64,000 nt of DNA from Marivivens donghaensis (GCF_023541015.1 NZ_JALNPR010000001.1:372001-436000); one strand, 5' to 3'; shown: positions 44,476 to 55,510, counted from the stretch's first letter. Made by a program: numbers and translations. The notes: generated by a model not told the origin, from the letters alone.

Positions 44476-45702
44476 TCAATCCAGCAAGTCCGAACCGATG
44501 CGGCGGTCGCGATAAATCACGAGAATGATCGACAGCAGCGAAAGCGAGGCGCTGATAAGCATGATGATCAGCAAGGGTACTTCGCGTTGTGCGGGGTCAA
44601 GGAGTGAACCCGCAAGCGCCGACAGGCCCGCGCCGCCCGCCATCATAATCGCAGCGCCAAGGCCCGAGGCCGTGCCAGCGAGGTGCGGTCGAACCGAGAG
44701 CGAACCCGACGTGGCGTTCGGCATCGTCAATCCGTTGCCGAGGCCCATAACGGTTGTAAACCCAAAGAACACGAAAGGATGTGAGGCTATTGTCGTTGTG
44801 ACGATCAACGCCGCCATGAGGCCTGAAACGGTGATCGAGCAGCCAAAGAGTGCGAGCTTGTTGATCCCCAGTTTGACCGAGTAGCGACCCGACAGGAAGT
44901 TCCCAAAGAGATATCCGATCGACGGCGCACCGAGGGCGACACCTGTCATGGAGGGTGACAGTTCAAACACGGTACCCGCGACAAACGACGCCCCGCCGAG
45001 GAGCGCATAGAACGCACCTGCGCAAAACGCAGTGCAAGCGACATAGCCCCAGAACCGCACAGAGCGGAACAGTTCGGGGTAGGTTTTAATCTGGTCGCTG
45101 AACTTCATCCCTGTGCCCTTGGCGGTTTCGCCGAGGTCGAAATAGGTCAGGGTAAAGACGCCGATGCCAGCGGCCAAAAGGAAGGCAAAGGCCGATTGCC
45201 AGCCAAAGGCTTGATCCAAGACGCCACCGATCACAGGGCCGAGCATTGGCACCAACGCCATGCCCATCGTCACATAGCCGAGTTTCGATGCCGCCTGATC
45301 CGCAGGGTAAATGTCACGCACGACCGCGCGGCTGAGCGCCATGCAGGATGCGACAGAGGCTTGGAGCATACGGAAGCCCAAGAACACCCAGACGTTCGAC
45401 GCGAGAATGCCGCCGAAGGTCGCGATGACGAACAGGCCGAGAGAGATGAGCAGAACAGGCCGCCGCCCGTAACGATCCGACATCGGTCCGATGATCAGCT
45501 GCAAAAGCGCCGTCATGATAAAGTAGCCTGAAACGGCGAACTGCATCACGCTGTAATCCGTGCCAAAATACACTGTCATACCGTTCAGGGATGGCAGAAA
45601 GATCGACATGGTGAGCGCGGACATGCCAGCCAATAAAACTAGCGTCAGCGTATGGGGCGGGGTGGTGCGGTCCAAAATCTTGACCGATTGATCAATGCTC
45701 AT
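44476..45702 (-). CDS. Bcr/CflA-family MFS efflux protein
   Basis: A 408-residue, twelve-span major facilitator of the Bcr/CflA drug-efflux subfamily. Visible motifs are FLPSLNGMTVYFG, the loop GPMSDRYGRRPVLL and VVRDIYPADQAASKLGYVTMGMALVPMLGPVIGG. It exports an unknown compound. It lies between pccR and pccB, transcribed toward pccR, and its upstream region carries TGCAAA half-sites, so it may be under PccR control. Confidence 0.9.
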   Translation of the reverse strand: MSIDQSVKILDRTTPPHTLTLVLLAGMSALTMSIFLPSLNGMTVYFGTDYSVMQFAVSGYFIMTALLQLIIGPMSDRYGRRPVLLISLGLFVIATFGGILASNVWVFLGFRMLQASVASCMALSRAVVRDIYPADQAASKLGYVTMGMALVPMLGPVIGGVLDQAFGWQSAFAFLLAAGIGVFTLTYFDLGETAKGTGMKFSDQIKTYPELFRSVRFWGYVACTAFCAGAFYALLGGASFVAGTVFELSPSMTGVALGAPSIGYLFGNFLSGRYSVKLGINKLALFGCSITVSGLMAALIVTTTIASHPFVFFGFTTVMGLGNGLTMPNATSGSLSVRPHLAGTASGLGAAIMMAGGAGLSALAGSLLDPAQREVPLLIIMLISASLSLLSIILVIYRDRRIGSDLLD

Positions 45703-45738
45703 GATGGTTTGGCTACGCCCAAAACCCGCCCCTGTCTA

Positions 45739-45848
45739 TCTGCAAAGTTGACGGATGATCTGTGCAAAAGGGACGAGCAGATCGGTTGAGTAAAGTTAGC
45801 TGATTTGCAAATGCAAAGTCTTGCTAATCCAACTATTTGCAAATTTGC
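45739..45848. promoter_or_regulatory. PccR-type sites in the MFS/pccB divergent gap
   Basis: Perfect TTTGCAAA boxes lie at 45804-45811 and 45836-45843, each with an adjoining half-site (TGCAAA 45812-45817; TTTGC 45844-45848). Weaker copies, CTGCAAAG near 45740-45747 and GTGCAAAA near 45762-45769, lie nearer the MFS gene. The gap is 216 bp in all, and the strong pair is 75-115 bp before the pccB start. Confidence 0.65.
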
Positions 45849-45918
45849 CCGATTTCATTTGTCGCGCAATAATCTTTCACATACGGTCCCGCTAACGACC
45901 TGTCGGAGGGGACCCCAG

Positions 45919-47451
45919 ATGAAAGATATCCTGCAAGAACTCGAATGCCGTCGCGAAGTTGCGCGGCTTGGTGGTGGTCAAAAGCGGATTGATGCACAAC
46001 ATTCTAAAGGCAAGCTAACCGCGCGCGAGCGTATCGAGTTACTGCTAGACGAAGGTAGCTTTGAAGAATTTGACATGTTCAAAGCGCACCGCTGCACCGA
46101 CTTCGGTATGCAGGAACAGCAAATGCCGGGTGATGGCGTTGTCACGGGTTGGGGCACCATCAATGGCCGTATGGTCTATGTGTTCTCTCAGGACTTCACT
46201 GTATTTGGTGGTTCGCTCTCTGAAACCCACGCTGAAAAAATCTGCAAAATCATGGATATGGCGATGCAGAACGGCGCTCCTGTCATCGGTCTGAACGATT
46301 CTGGTGGTGCTCGTATCCAAGAGGGCGTTGCCTCGCTCGCGGGTTATGCGGACGTGTTCCAGCGTAACATCATGGCCTCGGGCGTTGTTCCGCAGATCTC
46401 TGTGATTATGGGGCCGTGTGCAGGTGGTGCGGTGTATTCGCCTGCGATGACCGACTTCATCTTTATGGTGCGTGACAGCTCTTACATGTTCGTAACTGGC
46501 CCTGACGTGGTTAAGACCGTAACGAACGAAGTTGTGACCGCAGAAGAGCTTGGCGGTGCATCGACTCACACCAAGAAATCGTCGGTCGCGGATGGCGCGT
46601 TTGAAAACGACGTTGAGGCACTGGCTGAAGTGCGCCGTCTGGTGGACTTCCTCCCGCTCAACAACCGCGAAAAGCCGCCCGTTCGTCCGTTCTTTGACGA
46701 AGTGGATCGTGTAGAGGAATCGCTGGACACCCTGATCCCCGATAACCCGAACACGCCTTACGACATGAAAGAGCTGATCGGCAAAATCGCGGACGAAGGC
46801 GATTTCTTTGAAATTCAGGCGGATTACGCGAAAAACATCCTGACGGGCTTTATCCGCATGGAAGGTCAGACCGTGGGCGTCGTTGCGAACCAACCGATGG
46901 TTCTGGCGGGCTGCCTCGACATTGACTCGTCCCGCAAAGCGGCGCGTTTCGTGCGCTTCTGTGATGCGTTCGAAATTCCGATCCTGACGCTGGTCGACGT
47001 TCCAGGCTTCCTGCCGGGCACCAGCCAAGAATACAACGGCGTCATCAAACACGGCGCGAAACTGCTGTTTGCATACGGCGAAGCAACCGTCCCGAAAGTG
47101 ACTGTTATCACTCGTAAGGCCTACGGCGGCGCATATGACGTTATGGCGTCGAAGCACCTGCGCGGTGACTTCAACTACGCTTGGCCGACTGCAGAAATCG
47201 CGGTGATGGGGGCGAAGGGCGCGGTTGAGATCCTGTATCGCAACGAACTGGGCGATCCTGACAAAATCGCGGCACGGACCAAAGACTACGAGGACCGTTT
47301 CGCGAACCCATTCGTGGCTGCAGAAAAGGGCTTTATCGACGAGGTTATTCAGCCGCGTTCGACCCGCCGCCGCGTGACCCGCGCGTTCGCTTCGCTTCGC
47401 AATAAGAAGCTGACGAACCCGTGGAAGAAACACGACAACATTCCGCTCTGA
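45919..47451 (+). CDS. pccB: Propionyl-CoA carboxylase beta subunit
   Basis: The carboxyltransferase subunit that moves CO2 from biotin to propionyl-CoA, giving (S)-methylmalonyl-CoA. The 510-residue protein has the paired crotonase-like domains, with [20 protein letters not shown] and the acyl-CoA loop [14 protein letters not shown] in the first, and [19 protein letters not shown] and [13 protein letters not shown] in the second. The start at 45919 has GGAGGGG upstream. An in-frame extension to 45805 would run through the regulatory boxes and was rejected. Confidence 0.96.
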   Translation: MKDILQELECRREVARLGGGQKRIDAQHSKGKLTARERIELLLDEGSFEEFDMFKAHRCTDFGMQEQQMPGDGVVTGWGTINGRMVYVFSQDFTVFGGSLSETHAEKICKIMDMAMQNGAPVIGLNDSGGARIQEGVASLAGYADVFQRNIMASGVVPQISVIMGPCAGGAVYSPAMTDFIFMVRDSSYMFVTGPDVVKTVTNEVVTAEELGGASTHTKKSSVADGAFENDVEALAEVRRLVDFLPLNNREKPPVRPFFDEVDRVEESLDTLIPDNPNTPYDMKELIGKIADEGDFFEIQADYAKNILTGFIRMEGQTVGVVANQPMVLAGCLDIDSSRKAARFVRFCDAFEIPILTLVDVPGFLPGTSQEYNGVIKHGAKLLFAYGEATVPKVTVITRKAYGGAYDVMASKHLRGDFNYAWPTAEIAVMGAKGAVEILYRNELGDPDKIAARTKDYEDRFANPFVAAEKGFIDEVIQPRSTRRRVTRAFASLRNKKLTNPWKKHDNIPL

Positions 47452-47473
47452 TTTTAGGGCGGAAGTAGGGGAT

Positions 47474-47827
47474 ATGGCGCAAAGCCGCTGGCATACGATC
47501 CGCAACGAAGGTGTGGTTACTCACGCCCGCCGCCTGCCCGCACATTTCGATGTATCGGCAGAGACGACGTTCCCGTTGCTGAGACGCGGCCGGCTTGCCA
47601 CTCAAATCCGTCAGGATTTGTGGCGCGCGCTAAAAGGGCTTCGCGGCTTTTCCCCGGTTGTCGAGGTCCGCACACAAGAGGGAGGACTTGTTGTGCGGGC
47701 CGGAGGATCGGTGGCGGGACCGTTTCCCGCCACCACCACTCAAACGGTCATCGCTGATCTCTTGGCCGATACGACGAAAAGAGCGCGCTGGGTGGCGCGG
47801 TCGCAAATCACTCAGTCGGAGGTGTGA
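47474..47827 (+). CDS. Hypothetical protein in the pcc operon
   Basis: A 117-residue basic protein without signal or membrane segment (RNEGVVTHARRLPAHFDV, GGLVVRAGGSVAGPFPATT). It begins 22 bp after pccB with a modest GGGG ribosome site. It is Arg-rich, with a predicted beta-rich middle. I recognise no domain. Its place right after pccB suggests a linked role or simply a shared promoter. Confidence 0.7.
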   Translation: MAQSRWHTIRNEGVVTHARRLPAHFDVSAETTFPLLRRGRLATQIRQDLWRALKGLRGFSPVVEVRTQEGGLVVRAGGSVAGPFPATTTQTVIADLLADTTKRARWVARSQITQSEV

Positions 47828-47849
47828 TCCGACCATGGGAGGGAAACAG

Positions 47850-48206
47850 GTGATCTTTGGTGCACTCATTTTAGCAGGGAACCTCGCAGTTCCAGCGGTA
47901 GCGGAAGACTTCGCTATGCCGTCTGGCCTGTCCGTGACCCTGCATGAGGTGATTGCCGAAGAGGGCCTGACGCGGTTCCGCTTTATCGCGCCTGCGATTG
48001 CCGACCTCGATTACGCTGACGTGTCTGCTGACATTGCGACGCTCTGCGAAACGGTCGCGATTCCCTCACTCGATGGGGGTGTAGAGCAGGTTGTGATCTC
48101 GCTTTCGGCGGAAATTGTCCCGTTTGGAGAGACTGCACCCGAAATAACCCAGTTCTTTGACCCTTTCGTGATTGAAGACGGTCGCTGCATGTGGGAGCCA
48201 TTCTGA
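47850..48206 (+). CDS. DUF6497-family exported protein
   Basis: A 118-residue secreted protein with a signal peptide (MIFGALILAGNLAVPAVA, cut before EDFA) and a compact domain that includes MPSGLSVTLHEVIAEEGLTR and ends EDGRCMWEPF. GTG at 47850 is preferred, since GGAGGG lies six bases upstream. An ATG at 47835 is poorly placed. The mature part has two Cys that could pair. The family is uncharacterised. Third gene of the pcc run. Confidence 0.72.
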   Translation: MIFGALILAGNLAVPAVAEDFAMPSGLSVTLHEVIAEEGLTRFRFIAPAIADLDYADVSADIATLCETVAIPSLDGGVEQVVISLSAEIVPFGETAPEITQFFDPFVIEDGRCMWEPF

Positions 48207-48417
48207 TGACTCCACAATATATTGCGAGGCTCGAACTCATCATGACCCGAATTGATGCAGGCCCGACACAGGGCGCAAATCTGCATAGCTCCCGATATGC
48301 TGGAAACGGCATTTCTGCTATCCTGACAGCAGGTTACCAAAAGGTAGCCCGTAACAAGTTAGGGGAAAGCCGGAACAAATACCGGACAAACCCCATAGGC
48401 AGTGTCTGGAGCATATC
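48207..48417. other. Intergenic region inside the pcc cluster
   Basis: This 211-bp gap holds one long open frame that starts in the DUF6497 stop and runs over the next two genes in the wrong frame. Its product looks non-protein-like. Otherwise I see only a possible internal promoter and no clear hairpin. Confidence 0.5.
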
Positions 48418-48567
48418 ATGTCTCATTCCATCAAAGCGCTCTGTGCGCTTGGATTACTCGTTGTCGTCGCAGCCTGTTCTGCCCGCCAACACCCCACTGA
48501 AACCGTCTATGTTGAGCCTGCACCGCTCTCAACAGAGCCTGTTTTCACCGGCAAATACGGTAACTAA
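48418..48567 (+). CDS. Small lipoprotein, 49 residues
   Basis: The frame begins MSHSIKALCALGLLVVVAAC, a type II signal whose lipobox Cys is residue 20, and ends with a short acidic tail, ETVYVEPAPLSTEPVFTGKYG. GGAG lies six bases before the ATG. The VYVEPAPLSTEPVFTGKY end resembles a tail I have seen in other roseobacter pcc clusters. Probably membrane-anchored in the periplasm; function unknown. Confidence 0.8.
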   Translation: MSHSIKALCALGLLVVVAACSARQHPTETVYVEPAPLSTEPVFTGKYGN

Positions 48568-48633
48568 TGCGCAAATGGGACAGTCCCACGGGGCTGTCCT
48601 GACCCTCGCGCCCGTCGTTGGAGGGCGCGTGTG

Positions 48634-49002
48634 ATGCTGAAACATCGTGGTTTCCCAGGTCGTTTCCCTGGTTCTGAATTCCAATTTGTTATTCGCCGTG
48701 CAAATCCGCGTGGCGTCACCCCTCTGACCCGCCGCGAACGTTTCCGTGACCGTAAGGCCATGGATAAACGTGTGGACGAGGCGTTTATGGCTGCCCTTTG
48801 GCACCACTTTGGTGACCAACCGTTTGAGCGCGGCAATCTGGATGCTGGCCGTCTGAGCTGGCTCTTTGGCCGCGAGGTTGTTGCTGCATATCCTGAAGAC
48901 TTTGATCCAGAGAGCTATGACGCCGTTCTGCGTATCGACGTCGATAAGGCGATGATCAGTTTCCCGGCGGTCTTTGACCCTGACAGCGATTTCTTTGAGT
49001 GA
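48634..49002 (+). CDS. Conserved hypothetical protein, 122 residues
   Basis: A soluble protein with a basic N half (MLKHRGFPGRFPGSEFQFVI, LTRRERFRDRKAMDKRVDEA) and an acidic C half ending FDPDSDFFE. GGAGGG lies eight bases before the ATG. No motif that I recognise. A hairpin (GGACAGTCC 48578-48586 with GGGCTGTCC 48591-48599) sits just upstream and may protect the mRNA or limit read-through. Part of the run between pccB and pccA. Confidence 0.7.
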   Translation: MLKHRGFPGRFPGSEFQFVIRRANPRGVTPLTRRERFRDRKAMDKRVDEAFMAALWHHFGDQPFERGNLDAGRLSWLFGREVVAAYPEDFDPESYDAVLRIDVDKAMISFPAVFDPDSDFFE

Positions 49003-49327
49003 GGGTGCTGGGTTAGATGACACGGATCGGCACGATTTTGCCCATGAAGGCAGCGATTTGGCAGGAAACAGCCCATGCGGCTGCCCTGACAGATTTCGCC
49101 TTTGGCTCTGGCGAAACTTCGTGCCACGCTGCCTGTGTTGAGGACGTAACCAGCAGGTCGTCCAAGACAAGCAGTCAAGACTGTTACCCTTCCCCTTGTC
49201 GGTCCGGCTTTCCCCAGACCGGATCGACTTCGGGAGAGGTCCGTCTCGACCTATTTGTTACTTTGGCCGCGCCGCGAATTGCTCGTGGTCTTTTGGCGCA
49301 GAATAAAAACGAAAAGGGCAGTCACTC
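49003..49327. other. Intergenic region with a strong hairpin
   Basis: This 325-bp gap has no good gene. It contains a 10-bp stem, GTCGGTCCGG (49198-49207) with CCGGATCGAC (49219-49228), one G-U pair and an 11-base loop, but no T-run. It could be the 5' leader of the next small lipoprotein gene, or a small RNA. Confidence 0.5.
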
Positions 49328-49531
49328 ATGGTCAACAAAATTTGGATCGTCGCATTTGTCGCTTTCGCAGGTCTCTCGGCCTGCCTTGATACCGACCTCG
49401 AACGTGGGCTTGCCGGCGCTGCCGCTGGCGCGGTCACGGCAGATGCGCTCGGTGTCGATCCGATCATCGGCGCTACTGGCGGCGCGCTCGTTGGCGCAAC
49501 GTGCGACAACTACGCAACCGTCTGCCGCTAA
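49328..49531 (+). CDS. Small glycine-zipper lipoprotein
   Basis: A 67-residue protein with a lipobox LSAC (Cys19) and a glycine/alanine-rich stretch (GLAGAAAGAVTADALGVD, then GATGGALVGATC) resembling glycine-zipper helices of outer-membrane lipoproteins. It probably inserts in or lines a membrane. It ends just before a strong terminator that lies upstream of pccA. Confidence 0.82.
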   Translation: MVNKIWIVAFVAFAGLSACLDTDLERGLAGAAAGAVTADALGVDPIIGATGGALVGATCDNYATVCR

Positions 49532-49565
49532 CCCATTCTGCCCTTCGGGGCGTCTAAACCACCTG

Positions 49566-49603
49566 AACCGCCGTGGGGTGCATTGCGCCCCCACGGCGGT
49601 TTT
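49566..49603 (+). terminator. Strong terminator-like hairpin just before pccA
   Basis: CCGCCGTGGGG (49568-49578) pairs perfectly with CCCCACGGCGG (49589-49599) and is followed by TTTT. The pccA start is only 21 bp beyond the T-run. Confidence 0.9.
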
Positions 49604-49624
49604 GCATTCAAAGGACCCCAGCAC

Positions 49625-51625
49625 ATGTTCAAGAAGATCCTGATCGCCAACCGTGGCGAGATCGCATGCCGTGTCATCAAGACCGCCCGCAAGATGGGCA
49701 TCAAAACGGTTGCTGTCTATTCGGACGCTGACCGTCACGCCCTGCATGTGCAGATGGCGGACGAAGCCTACCACATCGGCCCGCCGCCCGCGAACCAGTC
49801 CTACATCGTGATCGACAAGATCATGGAAGCGATCAAAGCAACCGGGGCCGAAGCAGTGCACCCGGGCTATGGCTTCCTCTCTGAGAACTCGAAATTTGCT
49901 GAGGCCCTGTCGGCTGCTGGCGTTGCCTTCATTGGACCGCCGGTTGGCGCAATCGAAGCGATGGGCGACAAGATCACGTCGAAAAAGATCGCTCAGGACG
50001 CACAAGTGAACACCGTTCCCGGTTACATGGGTCTGATCGAGGACGCCGAAGAGGCCGTCAAAATTTCGAACCAGATCGGTTATCCGGTCATGATCAAAGC
50101 CTCCGCTGGTGGCGGTGGTAAGGGTATGCGCATCGCATGGAACGACACCGAAGCCCGCGAAGGGTTCGAGTCCTCCAAGAACGAAGCAGCGAACTCCTTC
50201 GGCGACGACCGTATCTTTATCGAGAAATTCGTCACCCAGCCGCGTCACATCGAAATTCAGGTTCTCGCTGATAGCCATGGCAACGCTGTTTACCTGCACG
50301 AGCGTGAGTGTTCGATCCAGCGTCGTAACCAGAAAGTGGTCGAAGAGGCTCCGTCGCCGTTCCTCGACGAGGAAACCCGCAAGGCAATGGGCGAACAGTC
50401 GGTCGCTCTGGCCAAGGCTGTGGGCTACGCATCCGCAGGCACCGTGGAATTCATCGTCGATGGCGAACGGAACTTCTACTTCCTCGAGATGAACACCCGT
50501 CTGCAGGTGGAACACCCTGTGACCGAACTGATCACGGGCATCGACCTTGTTGAACAGATGATCCGCGTCGCGGCTGGTGAAAAGCTGCCGTTCGAACAGA
50601 AAGACCTGAAAATCAACGGTTGGGCGATTGAAAACCGTCTTTATGCAGAAGACCCATATCGCAACTTCCTGCCGTCGATCGGTCGCCTAACCCGCTACCG
50701 TCCGCCTGTTGAAGGGCGGACCACTACGGGTGGCATCGTGCGTAACGATACTGGCGTCTACGAAGGCGGCGAGATCAGCATGTATTACGACCCAATGATC
50801 GCAAAGCTCTGCACTTGGGGTGAAACCCGTGCGGCTGCGATCGAAGAGATGCGCGTTGCTCTCGACACGTTCGAGGTCGAAGGCATCGGCCACAACCTGC
50901 CGTTCGTCGCGGCTGTTATGGACCACGAGCGTTTCACCTCGGGCAATATGACCACTGCGTTCATTGCCGAAGAATACCCCGAAGGGTTCGACGGTGTGAC
51001 CCTGCCGAAAGATGCGCTGGTTAAGGTTGCGGCGGCAGCCTCTGCGATGAACCGCGTGGCCGAAATCCGTCGCACCCAAGTGTCGGGTCGTCTGGGTAAC
51101 CACGAACGTCGTGTTGGCACCGATTGGATTGTGTCGCTGCAGGGCGAAGACTTTGCGACCACAATCGCGGCAGATCGTGACGGCTCGAACGTCACCATCG
51201 ACGGCGCAGTTCTGCGGGTTGAGAGCGATTGGACACCGGGCGATAGCCTTGCACGTCTGAGCGTTGGCGGCGAACCGCTGGTTCTGAAGGTCGATAAGAT
51301 TACCCACGGCTTCCGCATTCGTTTCCGCGGTGCAGACATCAAGGTGCACGTGCGCACCCCGCGTCAGGCTGAACTTGCGAAACTGATGCCAGAGAAACTG
51401 CCGCCAGATACCTCGAAACTGCTGCTCTGCCCCATGCCGGGTCTGATCGTTAAGGTCAACGTGGCCGAAGGCGACGAAGTCCAAGAGGGTCAGGCACTCT
51501 GCACCGTTGAAGCGATGAAGATGGAAAATATCCTCCGCGCTGAACGTAAGGGCATCGTCAAGGCGGTGAAGGCAGCGGCTGGCGACAGCATGGCCGTCGA
51601 CGAAGTCATCATTGAGTTCGAATAA
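49625..51625 (+). CDS. pccA: Propionyl-CoA carboxylase alpha subunit
   Basis: Biotin carboxylase subunit with its own biotin carrier, 666 residues. The ATP-grasp domain starts FKKILIANRGEIACRVIKTA and includes KASAGGGGKGMRIAW, the HERECSIQRRNQKVVEEAP strand and EMNTRLQVEHPVTE. A BT domain links to the C-terminal carrier, where EAMKMEN holds biotinyl-Lys632. The ATG at 49625 is just after a terminator. An AAGGA ribosome site fits between them. The stop overlaps the next small gene. Confidence 0.96.
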   Translation: MFKKILIANRGEIACRVIKTARKMGIKTVAVYSDADRHALHVQMADEAYHIGPPPANQSYIVIDKIMEAIKATGAEAVHPGYGFLSENSKFAEALSAAGVAFIGPPVGAIEAMGDKITSKKIAQDAQVNTVPGYMGLIEDAEEAVKISNQIGYPVMIKASAGGGGKGMRIAWNDTEAREGFESSKNEAANSFGDDRIFIEKFVTQPRHIEIQVLADSHGNAVYLHERECSIQRRNQKVVEEAPSPFLDEETRKAMGEQSVALAKAVGYASAGTVEFIVDGERNFYFLEMNTRLQVEHPVTELITGIDLVEQMIRVAAGEKLPFEQKDLKINGWAIENRLYAEDPYRNFLPSIGRLTRYRPPVEGRTTTGGIVRNDTGVYEGGEISMYYDPMIAKLCTWGETRAAAIEEMRVALDTFEVEGIGHNLPFVAAVMDHERFTSGNMTTAFIAEEYPEGFDGVTLPKDALVKVAAAASAMNRVAEIRRTQVSGRLGNHERRVGTDWIVSLQGEDFATTIAADRDGSNVTIDGAVLRVESDWTPGDSLARLSVGGEPLVLKVDKITHGFRIRFRGADIKVHVRTPRQAELAKLMPEKLPPDTSKLLLCPMPGLIVKVNVAEGDEVQEGQALCTVEAMKMENILRAERKGIVKAVKAAAGDSMAVDEVIIEFE

Positions 51626-51798
51626 TGATGCGCGACGCTCACACAGTTCTTACGCAGATGGCGGCCTTTGTGGTCGCCTATGCGGGCTGGTGGGCGGTTG
51701 TGCTGCATGGGGGCGGCGATGTCGCCCCTGTGATCGCCCTCGCGGCACCTGCTTTGGCAGTTGGGCTCTATGCCCTTGTTGAGGGGATTATTGCGTGA
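51625..51798 (+). CDS. Small membrane protein downstream of pccA
   Basis: A 57-residue frame whose ATG shares a base with the pccA stop (TAATG; a second ATG follows at once). The peptide has a polar start (MMRDAHTVLTQ) and two hydrophobic segments (MAAFVVAYAGWWAVVL and VIALAAPALAVGLYALVEGI), so likely a membrane hairpin. The 3' end overlaps the convergent DUF4174 gene by 11 bp. Too short to assign, but the coupling supports it. Confidence 0.68.
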   Translation: MMRDAHTVLTQMAAFVVAYAGWWAVVLHGGGDVAPVIALAAPALAVGLYALVEGIIA

Positions 51799-52255
51799 TG
51801 CGCCGCGCGTTGATTTCTTGCTGGCGGAGAGGGGATTTATCAATCGACCTCCCGATTTCGCGCATGTCCCAAGGGGCAGGTTTACGGAACGCAACCGTGC
51901 CATCCTTATCGATCAACACGAGCATGAACCCATGTGGCCGCAGCCGTTCACGTAACGCGGTCTCTGCGGTCGGGTCGGTGTCGGTGATCACGATGACACC
52001 GCGTTCGACGAGCGCAGGGATGTCCGCGCCGAGATTGTCCATCTGTTCGATGTATCGCGGATCAAAGGGCGTGTCGGCAAACACAACAATGGCCCGCGCA
52101 CGCCAGAGAAAATCGTTCAAATTTATCTCTGATGCGTCGACAAATTGGTCGGGCGCGGCAATCCAGTCGTCAGGCGTGACGGATTGTGCAGCGGCAGGAA
52201 TGCCTGCCAAAGCCATGAATAAGAACGTAAAACTGGCGCGAAGAATTGGTTTCAT
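51788..52255 (-). CDS. DUF4174-family secreted protein
   Basis: A 155-residue exported protein of the DUF4174 family. The signal is MKPILRASFTFLFMALAGIP, cut near AAA-QS, and the domain has the AIVVFADTPFDPRYIEQMDN strand, RGVIVITDTDPTAETALRER and MLVLIDKDGTVAFRK. The fold resembles thioredoxin, but no CxxC is present. The start at 52255 is chosen at the signal; a longer frame is spurious. It is the only minus-strand gene within the pcc-mcm block. Confidence 0.82.
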   Translation of the reverse strand: MKPILRASFTFLFMALAGIPAAAQSVTPDDWIAAPDQFVDASEINLNDFLWRARAIVVFADTPFDPRYIEQMDNLGADIPALVERGVIVITDTDPTAETALRERLRPHGFMLVLIDKDGTVAFRKPAPWDMREIGRSIDKSPLRQQEINARRITQ

Positions 52256-52357
52256 GCCTATCAATATAGGGTTGGAATTTACGGTTTCTAAGGGGGCAGA
52301 CACCCTCGGTGCGAACAATTTTAGCATTAAGCCTCTGGTGAGACTGGAGGACGCAGC

Positions 52358-53363
52358 ATGATCGCTATCGTCCATCCCGCGCACCAACGCGCGGCCCAAC
52401 GCCGAAAAGGTGATCGCGCCGTGGAAATTTGTCTTCATCTGGGGGCCCATCGTACGGGCACAACATCGTTCCAATGTCATGTCCAACGTCATCGCGGGGC
52501 GCTGTCCCATGGCGGCACGGCCGTTTGGACGCCGAAACAAACGCGGGCAGGGCTGTTTGATGGCTTGGTTCATCGTCCCGACCGCGTGACGGCTGAGATC
52601 GCACGTCGCTCTGAACGGTCCCGCGTTGCCATTCGCCGCGAGGTCGGACGATTGACCGAGGCTGGCTATGACCGCTTGATGATCACCGAAGAGAACCTTC
52701 TTGGCTCGGCCCGCAATAACCTGCGCGATGGGGCGCTTTATTCCGATGTCCTCGAACGGCTGTTACGGTTTCGTGCAGCACTGGCCGCGCCCGTAGCCCG
52801 TATCGCGATCAGCATCCGCAACTACGACAGATACTGGGCCTCTGTCCTCGCCTATGCGGTGATGAACGGCCACACGATGCCACAGCCCGACCTGATCGAC
52901 CGTCTGGCAATACAGTCGCGCAGATGGGGTGATGTGATCCGCGACATCGCACGGGTGTTCCCGCAGACCGACATCGTTGTCTTCCCGTTCGAGGCGATGG
53001 TCAGCCATCCCGACGCGGAACTGTCGCATTTGATCGGCCAGCGCGTTTCGCTGTCCGAGGCGGATGATTGGCGCAACCCGTCGCCCCGCCTGCGCAAACT
53101 GCGCGAGGAATTGGTGAACCGTGGCGACCTCGACGGGGCGATCCGTTTGGGGCAGGGCAGTGGCGCTTGGATGCCGTTTGACGCCGATCAACGCGCCACG
53201 ATGCAACGCACATATGCTGACGACCTGACAGAGTTGCGCGAGGGCGCAATCGCTCAGGCGCGGCTTATCGAAATACCAACCCAGCACGGGTTGGACACGA
53301 CCCATATTAGACAGACAGAAGTGACCAACGCCCATTGGCGTTCGGCAATCGGAGGACCCGATC

Positions 53364-53389
<26 letters not shown>
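52358..53389 (+). CDS. Sulfotransferase-like protein
   Basis: A 343-residue protein with a P-loop-like start for [24 protein letters not shown], then [13 protein letters not shown] and a helical C-terminal region. It resembles the sulfotransferase-like hypothetical proteins common in roseobacters. The usual PAPS 3'-phosphate motif is not obvious, so activity is uncertain. GGAGG lies seven bases before the ATG. The 3' end overlaps the mutase start by 26 bp. Confidence 0.68.
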
Positions 53390-55490
<2,101 letters not shown>

Positions 55491-55510
55491 GATCAGCGAT
55501 CAGACTGAAA

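Noticed and set aside
45805-45918. N-terminal extension of pccB
   Set aside because: It would translate the TTTGCAAA boxes; the ATG at 45919 has a strong ribosome site and the normal PccB start.
46045-47505. A 486-codon frame antisense to pccB
   Set aside because: Shadow of a well-supported gene. The same applies to the long frames antisense to pccA (49322-50515, 50687-51484).
48206-48634. A frame beginning in the DUF6497 stop (TGATG)
   Set aside because: The overlap looks attractive, but the product is not protein-like and runs across the 49-residue lipoprotein gene in another frame.
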